From assembly GCA_045611785.1 (NCBI GenBank), contig JAZKXV010000024.1, positions 1 through 15,464 of the forward strand: a DNA stretch of 15,464 bases. Reading direction: 5' to 3'. Under the pieces are notes generated by a model. It did no database searches, was not told where the DNA came from, and worked only from the letters and a program-made list of their open reading frames with translations. Shown here piece by piece: positions 7,948 through 15,390 of the stretch (position 1 is the first letter of the stretch; each line of letters opens with the position of its first letter). The DNA is from JAFTYO01 sp045611785 (GTDB lineage: Bacteria; Pseudomonadota; Alphaproteobacteria; RF32; CAG-239). The translations under genes were made by a program, and so were the position numbers.

Positions 7948-8349
7948 ATGGAAGATATCAATGGTTTGATGGAAAATTTTTCATTTTTTGAAGACTGGGA
8001 AGAAAAATATCAATATTTGATTGATTTGGGAGAAAAGCTACCTCCTATTGATGAAAAATATAAGACAGATGAGTTTAAAGTAAGCGGTTGCCAATCGCAA
8101 GTTTGGCTTGTTCCTGTTTATAAAGACGACAAAATAGATTTTTATGCTGATAGCGATTCGGTTATGGTAAAAGGAATAATTGCAATATTGTTAGCAATTT
8201 ATGCAAATAAATCTGCAAAAGAGATAAAAGAAATTGAAGTCGAGAATTTTTTTGTTAAACTAGGTTTAGGTGAACACTTAAGCCCAAGTCGTAGAAATGG
8301 CATGTTGTCTATGGTAGATAAAATACGTTTTTACGCAAACGTGGCTTAA
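7948..8349 (+). CDS. sufE: SufE sulfur acceptor protein
   Basis: SufE takes the persulfide sulfur from SufS C362 onto its own Cys, stimulates desulfurase turnover, and passes sulfur to the SufBCD scaffold. The 133-residue protein matches the family length. The acceptor Cys is C48 in VSGCQSQVW, and the family ending SPSRRNGMLSMVDKI is present. An AGGAG site overlapping the sufT stop lies just upstream of the ATG, giving strong coupling. It lies 9 bases after sufT in the same reading frame. sucC follows 18 bases after its TAA. Confidence 0.95.
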   Translation: MEDINGLMENFSFFEDWEEKYQYLIDLGEKLPPIDEKYKTDEFKVSGCQSQVWLVPVYKDDKIDFYADSDSVMVKGIIAILLAIYANKSAKEIKEIEVENFFVKLGLGEHLSPSRRNGMLSMVDKIRFYANVA

Positions 8350-8367
8350 AAAACAAAGTGGCTAGAA

Positions 8368-9570
8368 ATGAATATACATGAGTATCAGGCAAAAGAAATT
8401 TTAAATCGCTACGGTATAAATATACCCAAAGGTTCAATAGCCTATACTCCTGCGGAAGCCAAAAGAGTTGCCCATAAAATTTCTACACGAGGACCATGGA
8501 TGTTAAAGGCGCAAATTCAATCAGGCGCAAGGGCAAATGGTAAGTTTATAGAAAAATCTGCCGGAAAACAAGGTGGAATCAGATATTTAACCGGCAGAAA
8601 GGATATATATGAAGAAGCAGAAAAAATGCTGGGCGCAACGCTGGTTACCAAACAAACCGGTACAAAAGGAAAATTAGTCAGTAAGGTTTATGTTGAAGAA
8701 CATTTAGCCGTAAAGCAAACATTTTACATTGGTTTGGTTATAGATAGAATGGTACCTTGTATAACGCTTTTGGTGGCAGATGCAACAGCAAATATAGTTG
8801 ATGTTGTTATCAATGAGCCTGAAAAGTTTTTAAGACTGAATTTAAATTTAGATGAAAAAATAGATACGGAAAAAACCAATAAAATTATTAATTTTTTAAA
8901 AATCGAGCAAGAATATTCTAAAAATTTGAAAAATTTTATTAACGGCATATACAAGGCGTTTACCGATTTAGATGCTACCATGATAGAAATTAATCCGGTT
9001 GGTCTTGATGCTAAAGGAAATTTTATAGCATTAGATGCAAAAATATCTTTTGATGATAATGCTCTATACCGCCATAAAGATATTGCAAAGCTTCATGATG
9101 ATTATGAAGACGAAGACAGAGTGCTAAAAGCATCTAAATATGGCTTTCAATATCGTGAGTTTGATGATGGTAGCATAGGATGTATCGTTAATGGTGAGGG
9201 AATAGCCCTTTCTATTAGAGATTTATTGTTTTCCGGACCTGAAAAAATGGATTGTTTTCTGAATGTAAAGGGTGGTGTGGATAAAGATAAAATTTCTGCC
9301 GGAATTAAAATAATTATGACCAACCCTAAGGTCGAGGGCATTTTAATTAATATATTAGGTGGTTTTTTGCGTTGCAATTTAGTGGCTGATGGTATCATTG
9401 CCGCAGCCTCAGAGGTTGGATTAAATGTTCCTTTAGTTGTTCGATTTGAAGGTACAAACAAAGATGAAGCAAAGAACATTTTGCTTAACTCGTCATTACC
9501 GGTTTTGATGGCTGATACAATGGAGGAAGGAGTTGCAAAACTCTTAAAGGCGATGGAGGAGAGCAACTGA
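8368..9570 (+). CDS. sucC: Divergent succinyl-CoA synthetase beta-subunit paralogue
   Basis: This 400-residue protein aligns end to end with SucC (ADP-forming succinate-CoA ligase beta subunit; ATP-grasp plus C-terminal flavodoxin-like domain). It opens with MNIHEYQAKEILNRYG. The metal and nucleotide residues of the ATP-grasp half look intact: MIEINP (Asn209) and ALDAKISFDDNALYRH (Asp223). Several near-invariant stretches differ from ordinary alphaproteobacterial SucC. HAGGRG is QSGARA (51-56). The STEGG loop has become DATAN (138-142). VNGAG is VNGEG (275-279). DVGGGA is NVKGGV (299-304). NIFGGI-x-x-CD is NILGGFLRCN (328-337). The ribosome site is weak (GTGGCTAGAA). It overlaps sucD by one base (TGATG), so the subunits are made together. 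mdh and sucAB, the usual TCA neighbours, are absent. Family assignment is firm. Ordinary succinyl-CoA synthetase activity is doubtful given the changes in SucD. Confidence 0.88.
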   Translation: MNIHEYQAKEILNRYGINIPKGSIAYTPAEAKRVAHKISTRGPWMLKAQIQSGARANGKFIEKSAGKQGGIRYLTGRKDIYEEAEKMLGATLVTKQTGTKGKLVSKVYVEEHLAVKQTFYIGLVIDRMVPCITLLVADATANIVDVVINEPEKFLRLNLNLDEKIDTEKTNKIINFLKIEQEYSKNLKNFINGIYKAFTDLDATMIEINPVGLDAKGNFIALDAKISFDDNALYRHKDIAKLHDDYEDEDRVLKASKYGFQYREFDDGSIGCIVNGEGIALSIRDLLFSGPEKMDCFLNVKGGVDKDKISAGIKIIMTNPKVEGILINILGGFLRCNLVADGIIAAASEVGLNVPLVVRFEGTNKDEAKNILLNSSLPVLMADTMEEGVAKLLKAMEESN

Positions 9571-10439
9571 TGTCAATTTTACTGGATAAAAAAACCAAAG
9601 TTATAGTGCAAGGTATCACAGGTACACAAGCTTCTTTCCATACACAAAAAATGATTATGTATGGTACAAATATTGTAGGAGGTGTAACTCCATCAAGAGG
9701 TGGAAGTAAACATTTGGATGTAAATGTTTTTAATAGTGTAAGTGAAGCTGTAAAAGAAACAAAGGCCACGGCATCGGTTATGTTTGTTCCAGCAAGATTT
9801 GTAAAAGATGCTGTTAAAGAGGCTGCTGAGGCAGAACTTGATAGCGTTGTAGCTATTGCTTCTGGTGTGCCAATTAAAGATATGATGGAAATTAAGGCTA
9901 TATTAAAAGGTTCAAAAACCTTGTTTATAGGTCCTAACACCCCTGGTATAATAACTTCGGAAGAAGCATATTTAGGTATATTTCCTGAAAACATTCATAC
10001 AAAAGGAAATATTGGTATTGTTTCCAGATCATCTACACTAACATATGAGGCTGTATTAGAAACAACTCGTGCCGAAATGGGGCAATCAAGTGTTATCGGG
10101 TTAGGTGATGATATGATTGTTGGAACAGACTTTGTTGAAATAATTAAAAAATTTCACGAAGATGATAATACAAAAGCAATTTTGATGATTGGCCAACAAG
10201 GCGGAATGTATGAAGAAGCCGGAGCAGAATATTATGCAAACCTAAAGCATAAAAAGCCTGTTATAGGATATGTTGCCGGTTCTACCATACCTATGGAAGA
10301 TAAAATGGGTTATGCCGGCGATATTATTACACGAGGTAAAATTACGGCTGAAGGTAAAAAGGAAATAATGCGTGAAGCAGGTATTATGGTTGCTGAAAAT
10401 ATTGGGCAAATACATCAATTGTTAAAAACGATAAAATGA
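9570..10439 (+). CDS. sucD: SucD paralogue lacking the catalytic phosphohistidine
   Basis: This 289-residue protein is full length for SucD (CoA-binding alpha subunit). The N-terminal Rossmann CoA-binding domain is well kept (SILLDKKTKVIVQGITGTQ, VGGVTPSRGG), as is the C-terminal ligase domain. In active enzymes a His in MGHAGA is phosphorylated and relays phosphate between the subunits. Here the segment reads MGYAGD, with Tyr248 (TAT at 10311-10313). The Glu that contacts that His (GEIGG) is Gln209 in GQQGG. The conserved Cys in GPNCPG is Thr124. SRSGTLTYE is SRSSTLTYE (Ser155). The GIGGDP loop is GLGDDM. No stop or frameshift is present, so the gene is maintained. It overlaps comF by ATGA. 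Alternatives are a pseudoenzyme or regulator, or a CoA ligase with altered chemistry. The annotation 'succinate-CoA ligase' should be treated as family-level only. Confidence 0.88.
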   Translation: MSILLDKKTKVIVQGITGTQASFHTQKMIMYGTNIVGGVTPSRGGSKHLDVNVFNSVSEAVKETKATASVMFVPARFVKDAVKEAAEAELDSVVAIASGVPIKDMMEIKAILKGSKTLFIGPNTPGIITSEEAYLGIFPENIHTKGNIGIVSRSSTLTYEAVLETTRAEMGQSSVIGLGDDMIVGTDFVEIIKKFHEDDNTKAILMIGQQGGMYEEAGAEYYANLKHKKPVIGYVAGSTIPMEDKMGYAGDIITRGKITAEGKKEIMREAGIMVAENIGQIHQLLKTIK

Positions 10440-11158
10440 GTATTTTTAAGGATATACTAAACTTTTTATTACCGCCACGTTGTATCAATTGCGGGAAAAT
10501 ATTAGCAGATGAAAACGGCGTTTGTGCCGATTGTTTTAATGAAATTTCATTTATTTCAGAACCGTATTGTAAAATTTGCGGGCTACCTTTTGAAAACATA
10601 GTTGTTGAAAATAAAAATATAAGCTGTCCGGAATGCTTGAAACACAGCAAGCGCATTTTTAGATATTCTCGTTCTGCAATTAAATATGAAAAAGTTTCAA
10701 AAAACATGATTTTAGCTCTTAAGTTTATGGATAAAACAGAAAATGCTAAAGTTTTTGCAAAATGGCTGAAAATTGCCGGAGAGGATATCTTTTCTTCAGG
10801 TGCTGATTTATTAATACCGGTGCCATTACATTATAGAAGATTAATAAAGAGAAGATATAATCAGTCGGCACTTATAGCAAAAGAGCTAGGTTTATTAACC
10901 AACGTGCCAACAGATTTTGAATCTTTAGTCAAGCACAAATCAACCAAGCCTCAAGTTAGTTTTTCAGGCAAGGCGAGAGCAAAAAATGTTAAAGATTCAT
11001 TTAGTGTTAAATGTCCGGACCGTATTAAAAACAAAAGAATTGTGTTAATAGATGATGTTCAAACAACCGGATCAACGTTAAAAGAATGCGGGAAAGTTTT
11101 ATTACAATCCGGTGCTGCTTCGGTTGATTTTTTAACTGTTGCAAGAGTGTATAAATAA
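10436..11158 (+). CDS. comF: ComF family phosphoribosyltransferase-like protein
   Basis: ComF-type proteins are cytosolic and needed for processing incoming single-stranded DNA in transformable bacteria; their enzymatic reaction is not settled. The 240-residue protein has an N-terminal zinc-binding double-zinc-finger region with paired cysteines (C16/C19, C30/C33, C45/C48, C64/C67). A type I PRTase domain follows, with PVPLHYRRLIKRRYNQS (128-144) and the PRPP loop VLIDDVQTTGST (203-214). The ATG overlaps the sucD stop, so it is translationally coupled. Together with comEC in the same run, it suggests that uptake of DNA is at least partly encoded. It is the last gene before the hairpin terminator. 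Stop TAA. Confidence 0.93.
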   Translation: MSIFKDILNFLLPPRCINCGKILADENGVCADCFNEISFISEPYCKICGLPFENIVVENKNISCPECLKHSKRIFRYSRSAIKYEKVSKNMILALKFMDKTENAKVFAKWLKIAGEDIFSSGADLLIPVPLHYRRLIKRRYNQSALIAKELGLLTNVPTDFESLVKHKSTKPQVSFSGKARAKNVKDSFSVKCPDRIKNKRIVLIDDVQTTGSTLKECGKVLLQSGAASVDFLTVARVYK

Positions 11159-11181
11159 AGGGGAATTTTAATTCCCCTTTA
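11156..11181. terminator. Bidirectional terminator between comF and alaS
   Basis: A perfect inverted repeat TAAAGGGGAATT / AATTCCCCTTTA (12 bp, TT centre) begins within the comF stop codon. It is followed by TTTTGTT on the plus strand and by TTTATA on the minus strand. It lies between converging genes, so it most likely serves both. Confidence 0.8.
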
Positions 11182-11186
11182 TTTTG

Positions 11187-13820
11187 TTATATCAAGTTTT
11201 TAATAGCTTGTAGAGCTTCTTCAATTTTTGAAGTATCAGGTCCGCCGGCTTGAGCCATGTCAGGACGACCGCCGCCGCCTTTTCCACCAACAATAACAGA
11301 TGCTGTTCTTACTAAGTCAACTGCAGAATATTTATCGGTTAAATCTGGAGTTACTCCAACAACAATTGATGCTTTATCATCTTTATCAGAAGCTAAAACC
11401 ACAATACCAGAACCAATAGTTTGATTAATTTCATCAATGAATGCTTTAAGTTCTTTTGGATGAACTCCATTTACAATTTTACCAACAAATTTGATTCCGT
11501 TTACAGTGCCAATTTTATCTTGATCATCAACACTCTTATGGCTAACAAAAGTTTTCTTTAAGTTAAAGATATCTGCTTCGAGTTTTTTCTTTTCCTCAAG
11601 CAAATTATTAATTCTTGCTTCTAAGTCATTAATGTTTGTTTTAAGTAAATTACAAACATCATGGAGTTTATCTTCAATACCTTGAACAAACTTTTCAGCG
11701 CCAACTCCTGTTACACATTCAATACGTCTTATACCTGCGCCAACCGCAGATTCTGATATAATGTTAAAGTATCCGATATTTCCAGTGTTTGTAACGTGCG
11801 TACCACCACATAATTCTGAAGAATAAAGCTCTCCATCTTTTTCCATTCTTACAACACGAACTTCATCAGCATATTTTTCACCGAATAATGCCATAGCGCC
11901 ACAATTTACAGCTTCTTCTTTGTTCATTATAACAGTGTTTACATCTAAGTTTCTTCTAATAGCATCATTTACCAAATTTTCTACTTGTAAAAGTTCCTCT
12001 GCACTAATTTGTTTGTGATGCGAAACGTCAAAACGCATTCTTTCAGGTCCAACTAACGAACCTTTTTGTGCAATATGATCACCTAAAACAGTGCGTAATG
12101 CTTTATGAACCAAGTGAGTAACAGAGTGGTTTGCTCTGGTTTGGTTACGAGTTGTTTCATCAACTTCAAATGAAGCAAATGTTTGAGGTTTAACAACGCC
12201 TTTTATTAATTTGCAAACATGAACAATTAAGCCATCTAGTTTTTTCTTAGTATCAATTACCTCAGCTTCAAAATCGTTGCTGATGATTTTTCCGATATCA
12301 CCAACTTGACCACCACATTCACCATAAAATGGAGACTGGTTTGCAACTAAATAAAACTCACCACCATTAACTTCGTTAACTTCTTGATTGTTTTGAATCA
12401 ATGCTAAAATTTGAGCATCAGATTTTAAAGTGCTATAACCTAAAAATTCGGATACGCCTAATTTTTCTTGTAATTCAAACCAAACTTTTTCAACGCCGGC
12501 ATCGCCTGAGCCTGCCCAGTTTTTACGAGCTTCGGCTTTTTGTTTTTCCATAGCTTCATTAAAGCCTTTGGTATCAACTTTAATATTTTTAAGTTTTAAC
12601 GCATCTTCTGTTAAATCAAGAGGGAAGCCATAAGTATCATACAGTTTGAATGCTGTTTGCCCGTTAAGTTCATCTCCTTCGTTTAAGTTTGAGGTTTCAT
12701 CCTCGAGCAACTTTAAGCCTTTGGATAATGTGCGTCCAAAACGAGTTTCTTCAGCTTTAATTGTTTCTCTGATTAATGCTTCGTGACGATATAATTCTGG
12801 ATAAGCTTCACCCATTTCACGTTGTAAAGAAGGTAACAGTTTATACATCATAGGTTCATGAACGCCTAACATATAAATATGGCGCATTGCTCTACGCATA
12901 ATACGACGAAGAACATATCCTCTGCCCTCATTAGAAGGTAAAACGCCATCTGCAATTAAGAATGAAGATGAACGTAAGTGGTCTGCAATTACATTATATG
13001 AAGAGGCTAAATTTGGATTCTCAACATCTGTACCTGTTAATTTGCAAACATCTGTGATCAGATTTTTGAACAAATCGATTTCATAGTTAGAGTGAACACC
13101 TTGTAAAATAGCGGAAACCCTCTCTAAACCCATACCGGTATCAATACATTTTTGTTTTAATTCGATTCTTGATCCATCCGGTAAATCTTCAAATTCATCA
13201 AACACTAAATTCCAAATTTCAATCCATCTGTCGCCATCTTCTTCCGCAGTTCCAGGGAGACCTCCCCAAACTTCAGGTCCATGATCATAAAAAATTTCTG
13301 AACAATAGCCGCAAGGACCTGTATCTCCCATTTGCCAGAAGTTATCTTTAGTTGAAATACCTATAATTCTATCATCAGGTAAGCCGGAGATTTTTTTCCA
13401 TAAATTGCGAGCAACATCATCTGTATGAAAAACTGTTACGGCTAATTTTTCTTTTGGTAAACAAAACTCTTTGGTAACGAGTTCCCAAGCATAATTGATT
13501 GCTTCTTCCTTAAAATAATCACCAAAAGAGAAGTTTCCTAACATTTCAAAAAATGTATGATGGCGTACGTCATATCCAACGCTATCTAAGTCGTTATGTT
13601 TACCACCCGCACGAACAGATTTTTGGGAAGAGGCCGCTCGTTTATAATCACGAGTTTCATTGCCAGTAAATATGTTCTTAAATTGAACCATTCCTGAGTT
13701 TGTAAACATTAATGTAGGATCATTATCTGGCACCAAAGAAGATGACGGAATAATTTTATGATTATTCTAAGCAAAATAATCTAAAAAAGTTTTTCTTATT
13801 TGTTTTACACTAGTAGTCAT
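11187..13820 (-). CDS. alaS: Alanyl-tRNA synthetase with in-frame amber at codon 18
   Basis: AlaRS charges tRNA-Ala and is normally essential. Read from the ATG at 13820, which has GGGAAG at 13826-13831, the product would be 877 residues, almost the length of E. coli AlaRS. It has the class II catalytic core (DPTLMFTNSGMVQFK, RYDVRHHTFFEMLGNFSFGD-type motif, WIEIWNLVFDEF). The editing domain has HSVTH (H565, H569) and ELCGGTHV (C671, H675). It ends in a C-terminal coiled coil and a GGKGGGGR-containing oligomerisation domain. Codon 18, TAG at 13767-13769, interrupts the conserved N-terminus: IRKTFLDYFA, stop, NNHKIIPSSSLVPDND. The frame is preserved on both sides. The next open stretch can begin only at TTG 13736, without a ribosome site and lacking the first helix. 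Possible explanations are a recent mutation, read-through, re-initiation or a sequencing error. The rest of the gene shows no decay. Confidence 0.9.
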
Positions 13821-13855
13821 TTTTTCTTCCCAAAAATTATAATTACTTTTTAGCC

Positions 13856-13884
13856 GTTATAAAATAAAGCAATCTTTAATTAAA
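13856..13884 (-). promoter_or_regulatory. Possible promoter of alaS
   Basis: On the minus strand TATAAC (13856-13861) is preceded at 17 bp by TTTAAT (13879-13884). The -10 is good and the -35 poor. Position, about 35 bases upstream of the alaS ATG and after the terminator of the previous gene, supports it. No other candidate is better. Confidence 0.35.
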
Positions 13885-13924
13885 GTCTAGCAAAAATTTA
13901 AAAATCTATAAACTTTAATATCAT

Positions 13925-13950
13925 AAAAAAAGAGAGCCGATTGGCTCTCT
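13925..13950 (-). terminator. Rho-independent terminator of the 243-residue ORF
   Basis: On the minus strand the stem AGAGAGCC / GGCTCTCT (8 bp) with an AATC loop is followed by TTTTTTT. It starts 2 bases past the TGA of the upstream gene and separates it from alaS. Confidence 0.85.
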
Positions 13951-13952
13951 TT

Positions 13953-14684
13953 TCATTCGCTACATCTATCATTTACTTCTATTTTGTGCAAATCCGATGC
14001 GCGTCGATGAGTGTTGATAGGTATCTTTTCAGGTTTGTGCCTTAAAAGATACATGGGTTTAAAAGTTTTATGCATACGTTCAAGCAGAAAATCGTTTACC
14101 ATGTTCGAGTTGTCCCATAAAATTTGTATATCAAGAATATCTTCAATAGCTTTTATACAATGGCGATATACCTTATATTTGCGTCTGAGATGGTTTTCTT
14201 GGATAATCTTGTGCTTGGTGTTTTTCAATTCATTGTATCCTGTTCCTCTTTGGTATGTAAATTCTCCGATGCAACAGTCAATTACATCATTATTTTTGTG
14301 TTTGAGCCAGTGCGGTCTTTCAATAATTTCAAAAGGCTGCCCCTTAAATACAAACACAACATTTGAAAGAGGAATCCATACAAAAGAAGTTTGGGTTACA
14401 TCAAGAGGAAGATTGGTGATGCCGATGAAGACATACTGATTTTCAATTTTTTCTAGAGTTTTATGAGAAAGTTCGGATACAATAGGTTCAACAAATTCAT
14501 TTTTTGCCCGAATTTTTGCTATTTTAACCGAGCCTTCAAAAAAATCAGGACTTCTACAAAGAGGACCATCATAAAAGCTGACCTCCATATTAAACACCGA
14601 CTTTACATCTTCAGTGGTAATAGTTTCTCTTGCACGCATCAGGCTCAGCTGATTGGCATAGTGGACTTTGGTTATAGTGCTCAT
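13953..14684 (-). CDS. Hypothetical protein, 243 residues
   Basis: I do not recognise this protein. It is predicted to be soluble: no signal peptide and no membrane segment long enough to be convincing. The middle (about 85-125) is rich in beta-forming residues (YVFIGITNLPL, FVWIPLSNVVFVF). The C-terminal third is basic and helical with many Lys, Arg and His (ENHLRRKYKVYRH, LLRHKPEKIPINTHRR). Cysteines are scattered, with one CC pair (DVIDCCIGEF), and there is no zinc motif. The gene looks real. It has an almost perfect sigma-70 promoter at 14715-14743, an open frame over 243 codons and a hairpin terminator 2 bases after its stop. There is no Shine-Dalgarno before the ATG at 14684, and the predicted leader is only about 24 bases, AT-rich and unstructured. 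A plus-strand open frame (14011-14439) on the opposite strand was considered a shadow. Confidence 0.75.
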   Translation of the reverse strand: MSTITKVHYANQLSLMRARETITTEDVKSVFNMEVSFYDGPLCRSPDFFEGSVKIAKIRAKNEFVEPIVSELSHKTLEKIENQYVFIGITNLPLDVTQTSFVWIPLSNVVFVFKGQPFEIIERPHWLKHKNNDVIDCCIGEFTYQRGTGYNELKNTKHKIIQENHLRRKYKVYRHCIKAIEDILDIQILWDNSNMVNDFLLERMHKTFKPMYLLRHKPEKIPINTHRRASDLHKIEVNDRCSE

Positions 14685-14714
14685 AATTGATAAAATTATA
14701 TTGTTAATGCCGAA

Positions 14715-14743
14715 ATGATATCATTTGAAAATGTTTTTGTCAA
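14715..14743 (-). promoter_or_regulatory. Near-consensus sigma-70 promoter of the 243-residue ORF
   Basis: On the minus strand TTGACA (14738-14743), a 17-bp spacer and TATCAT (14715-14720) form one of the two strongest promoters in the window. The expected start is near 14708, about 24 bases before the ATG at 14684. It suggests constitutive, fairly strong expression of the unknown protein. Confidence 0.7.
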
Positions 14744-14789
14744 TGTTAAATCAGGCAAATTTTTTATATAGATATAATTATCTCAATGT

Positions 14790-15263
14790 TTAATTTGCAT
14801 TTAGATACGCAATTCCGGTATTTAAATATGTAGCAAATAAGAGCCATAAAAGGTAGGGATACTGCAAGTTTCCGGCAAATTTATTAATACTTTTAAATGT
14901 CTCAATCATTTTGTAAACGGTCCAAATCATTAAAAGCATAGCTATCAGTGCCGAATAGTAGAGGCCTATGCCGAAAAATAAATATGACCATAGCATTTGC
15001 AGAAAAAGTTGGCCTAAAAATAGTAGTGTTGCATTTTGAACTTTAGGTTTGTCATCAGAGTTTAGGACGATGTAATAAGAAATAATTAAAAAAGCATACA
15101 ACACAGACCAAACGGGAGCAAATACAAAATTAGGTGGGCAAAAGGGTGGCATTGTTAATGATGGATAAAAGGTTTGCATGGCTTTTGCTGAAAAATATGA
15201 GGCAACAATGGCAGTTATTGCTGTGGCTGAAAAACTGTATATAAATTTTAGTATTTTGTGCAT
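14790..15263 (-). CDS. tspO: TspO/MBR family membrane protein
   Basis: TspO proteins are five-helix membrane proteins that bind porphyrins and related ligands. In alphaproteobacteria they are linked to tetrapyrrole control and stress. From the ATG at 15263 the product is 157 residues, the usual length, with five hydrophobic segments (roughly 6-26, 46-66, 79-98, 101-119, 134-153). Family signatures are PPFCPPNFVFAPVWSVLY (39-56), QLFLQMLWSYLFFG (85-98) and LFATYLNTGIAYLN (142-155). This start was chosen over an in-frame ATG 24 bases earlier because AAAGGAG (ending near 15271) sits 7 bases before it. The first W of the usual W-PP motif is Phe here. It stands alone, divergent from the short ORF at the right edge, with no clear terminator. 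Confidence 0.88.
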   Translation of the reverse strand: MHKILKFIYSFSATAITAIVASYFSAKAMQTFYPSLTMPPFCPPNFVFAPVWSVLYAFLIISYYIVLNSDDKPKVQNATLLFLGQLFLQMLWSYLFFGIGLYYSALIAMLLMIWTVYKMIETFKSINKFAGNLQYPYLLWLLFATYLNTGIAYLNAN

Positions 15264-15356
15264 TTTATTTCTCCTTTGTATTAGCAAATAAGATTTAATA
15301 AAAAAAATTCAAGATTTGTTATAAAATGTATTGCGTCTTGCCAAAAAAGGAGTATT

Positions 15357-15383
15357 ATGTTTCCAACAAAATTAATTAAGTGA
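15357..15383 (+). CDS. Possible 8-codon leader ORF
   Basis: The sequence AAAAAAGGAG followed 4 bases later by ATG is the strongest plus-strand ribosome site in this end of the window, yet it opens only an 8-codon frame, MFPTKLIK, ending in TGA at 15381-15383. The next ATG is 8 bases after that stop. It may be a translated leader peptide that couples initiation on the downstream frame, or a chance site. Real expression is unproven. Confidence 0.35.
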   Translation: MFPTKLIK

Positions 15384-15390
15384 GGGTCCC

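Noticed and set aside
9485..9994. 169-codon open frame on the minus strand across the sucC-sucD junction
   Set aside because: Antisense to two well-supported genes, low-complexity Ser/Thr/Ile composition, no ribosome site.
7936..13769. Reassignment of TAG to a sense codon in this organism, to explain the alaS amber
   Set aside because: sufT ends in TAG exactly at the expected C-terminus of its family, with the sufE ribosome site overlapping it, so TAG works as a stop there. One in-frame TAG is too little to claim recoding.
14011..14439. 142-codon plus-strand open frame opposite the unknown 243-residue gene
   Set aside because: The minus-strand frame has a promoter, a terminator and a longer open frame; this one has no ribosome site or promoter.
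15264..15287. Longer TspO start (MLIQRRNK extension)
   Set aside because: The upstream ATG has no ribosome site and lies before the strong AAAGGAG that serves the ATG at 15263.
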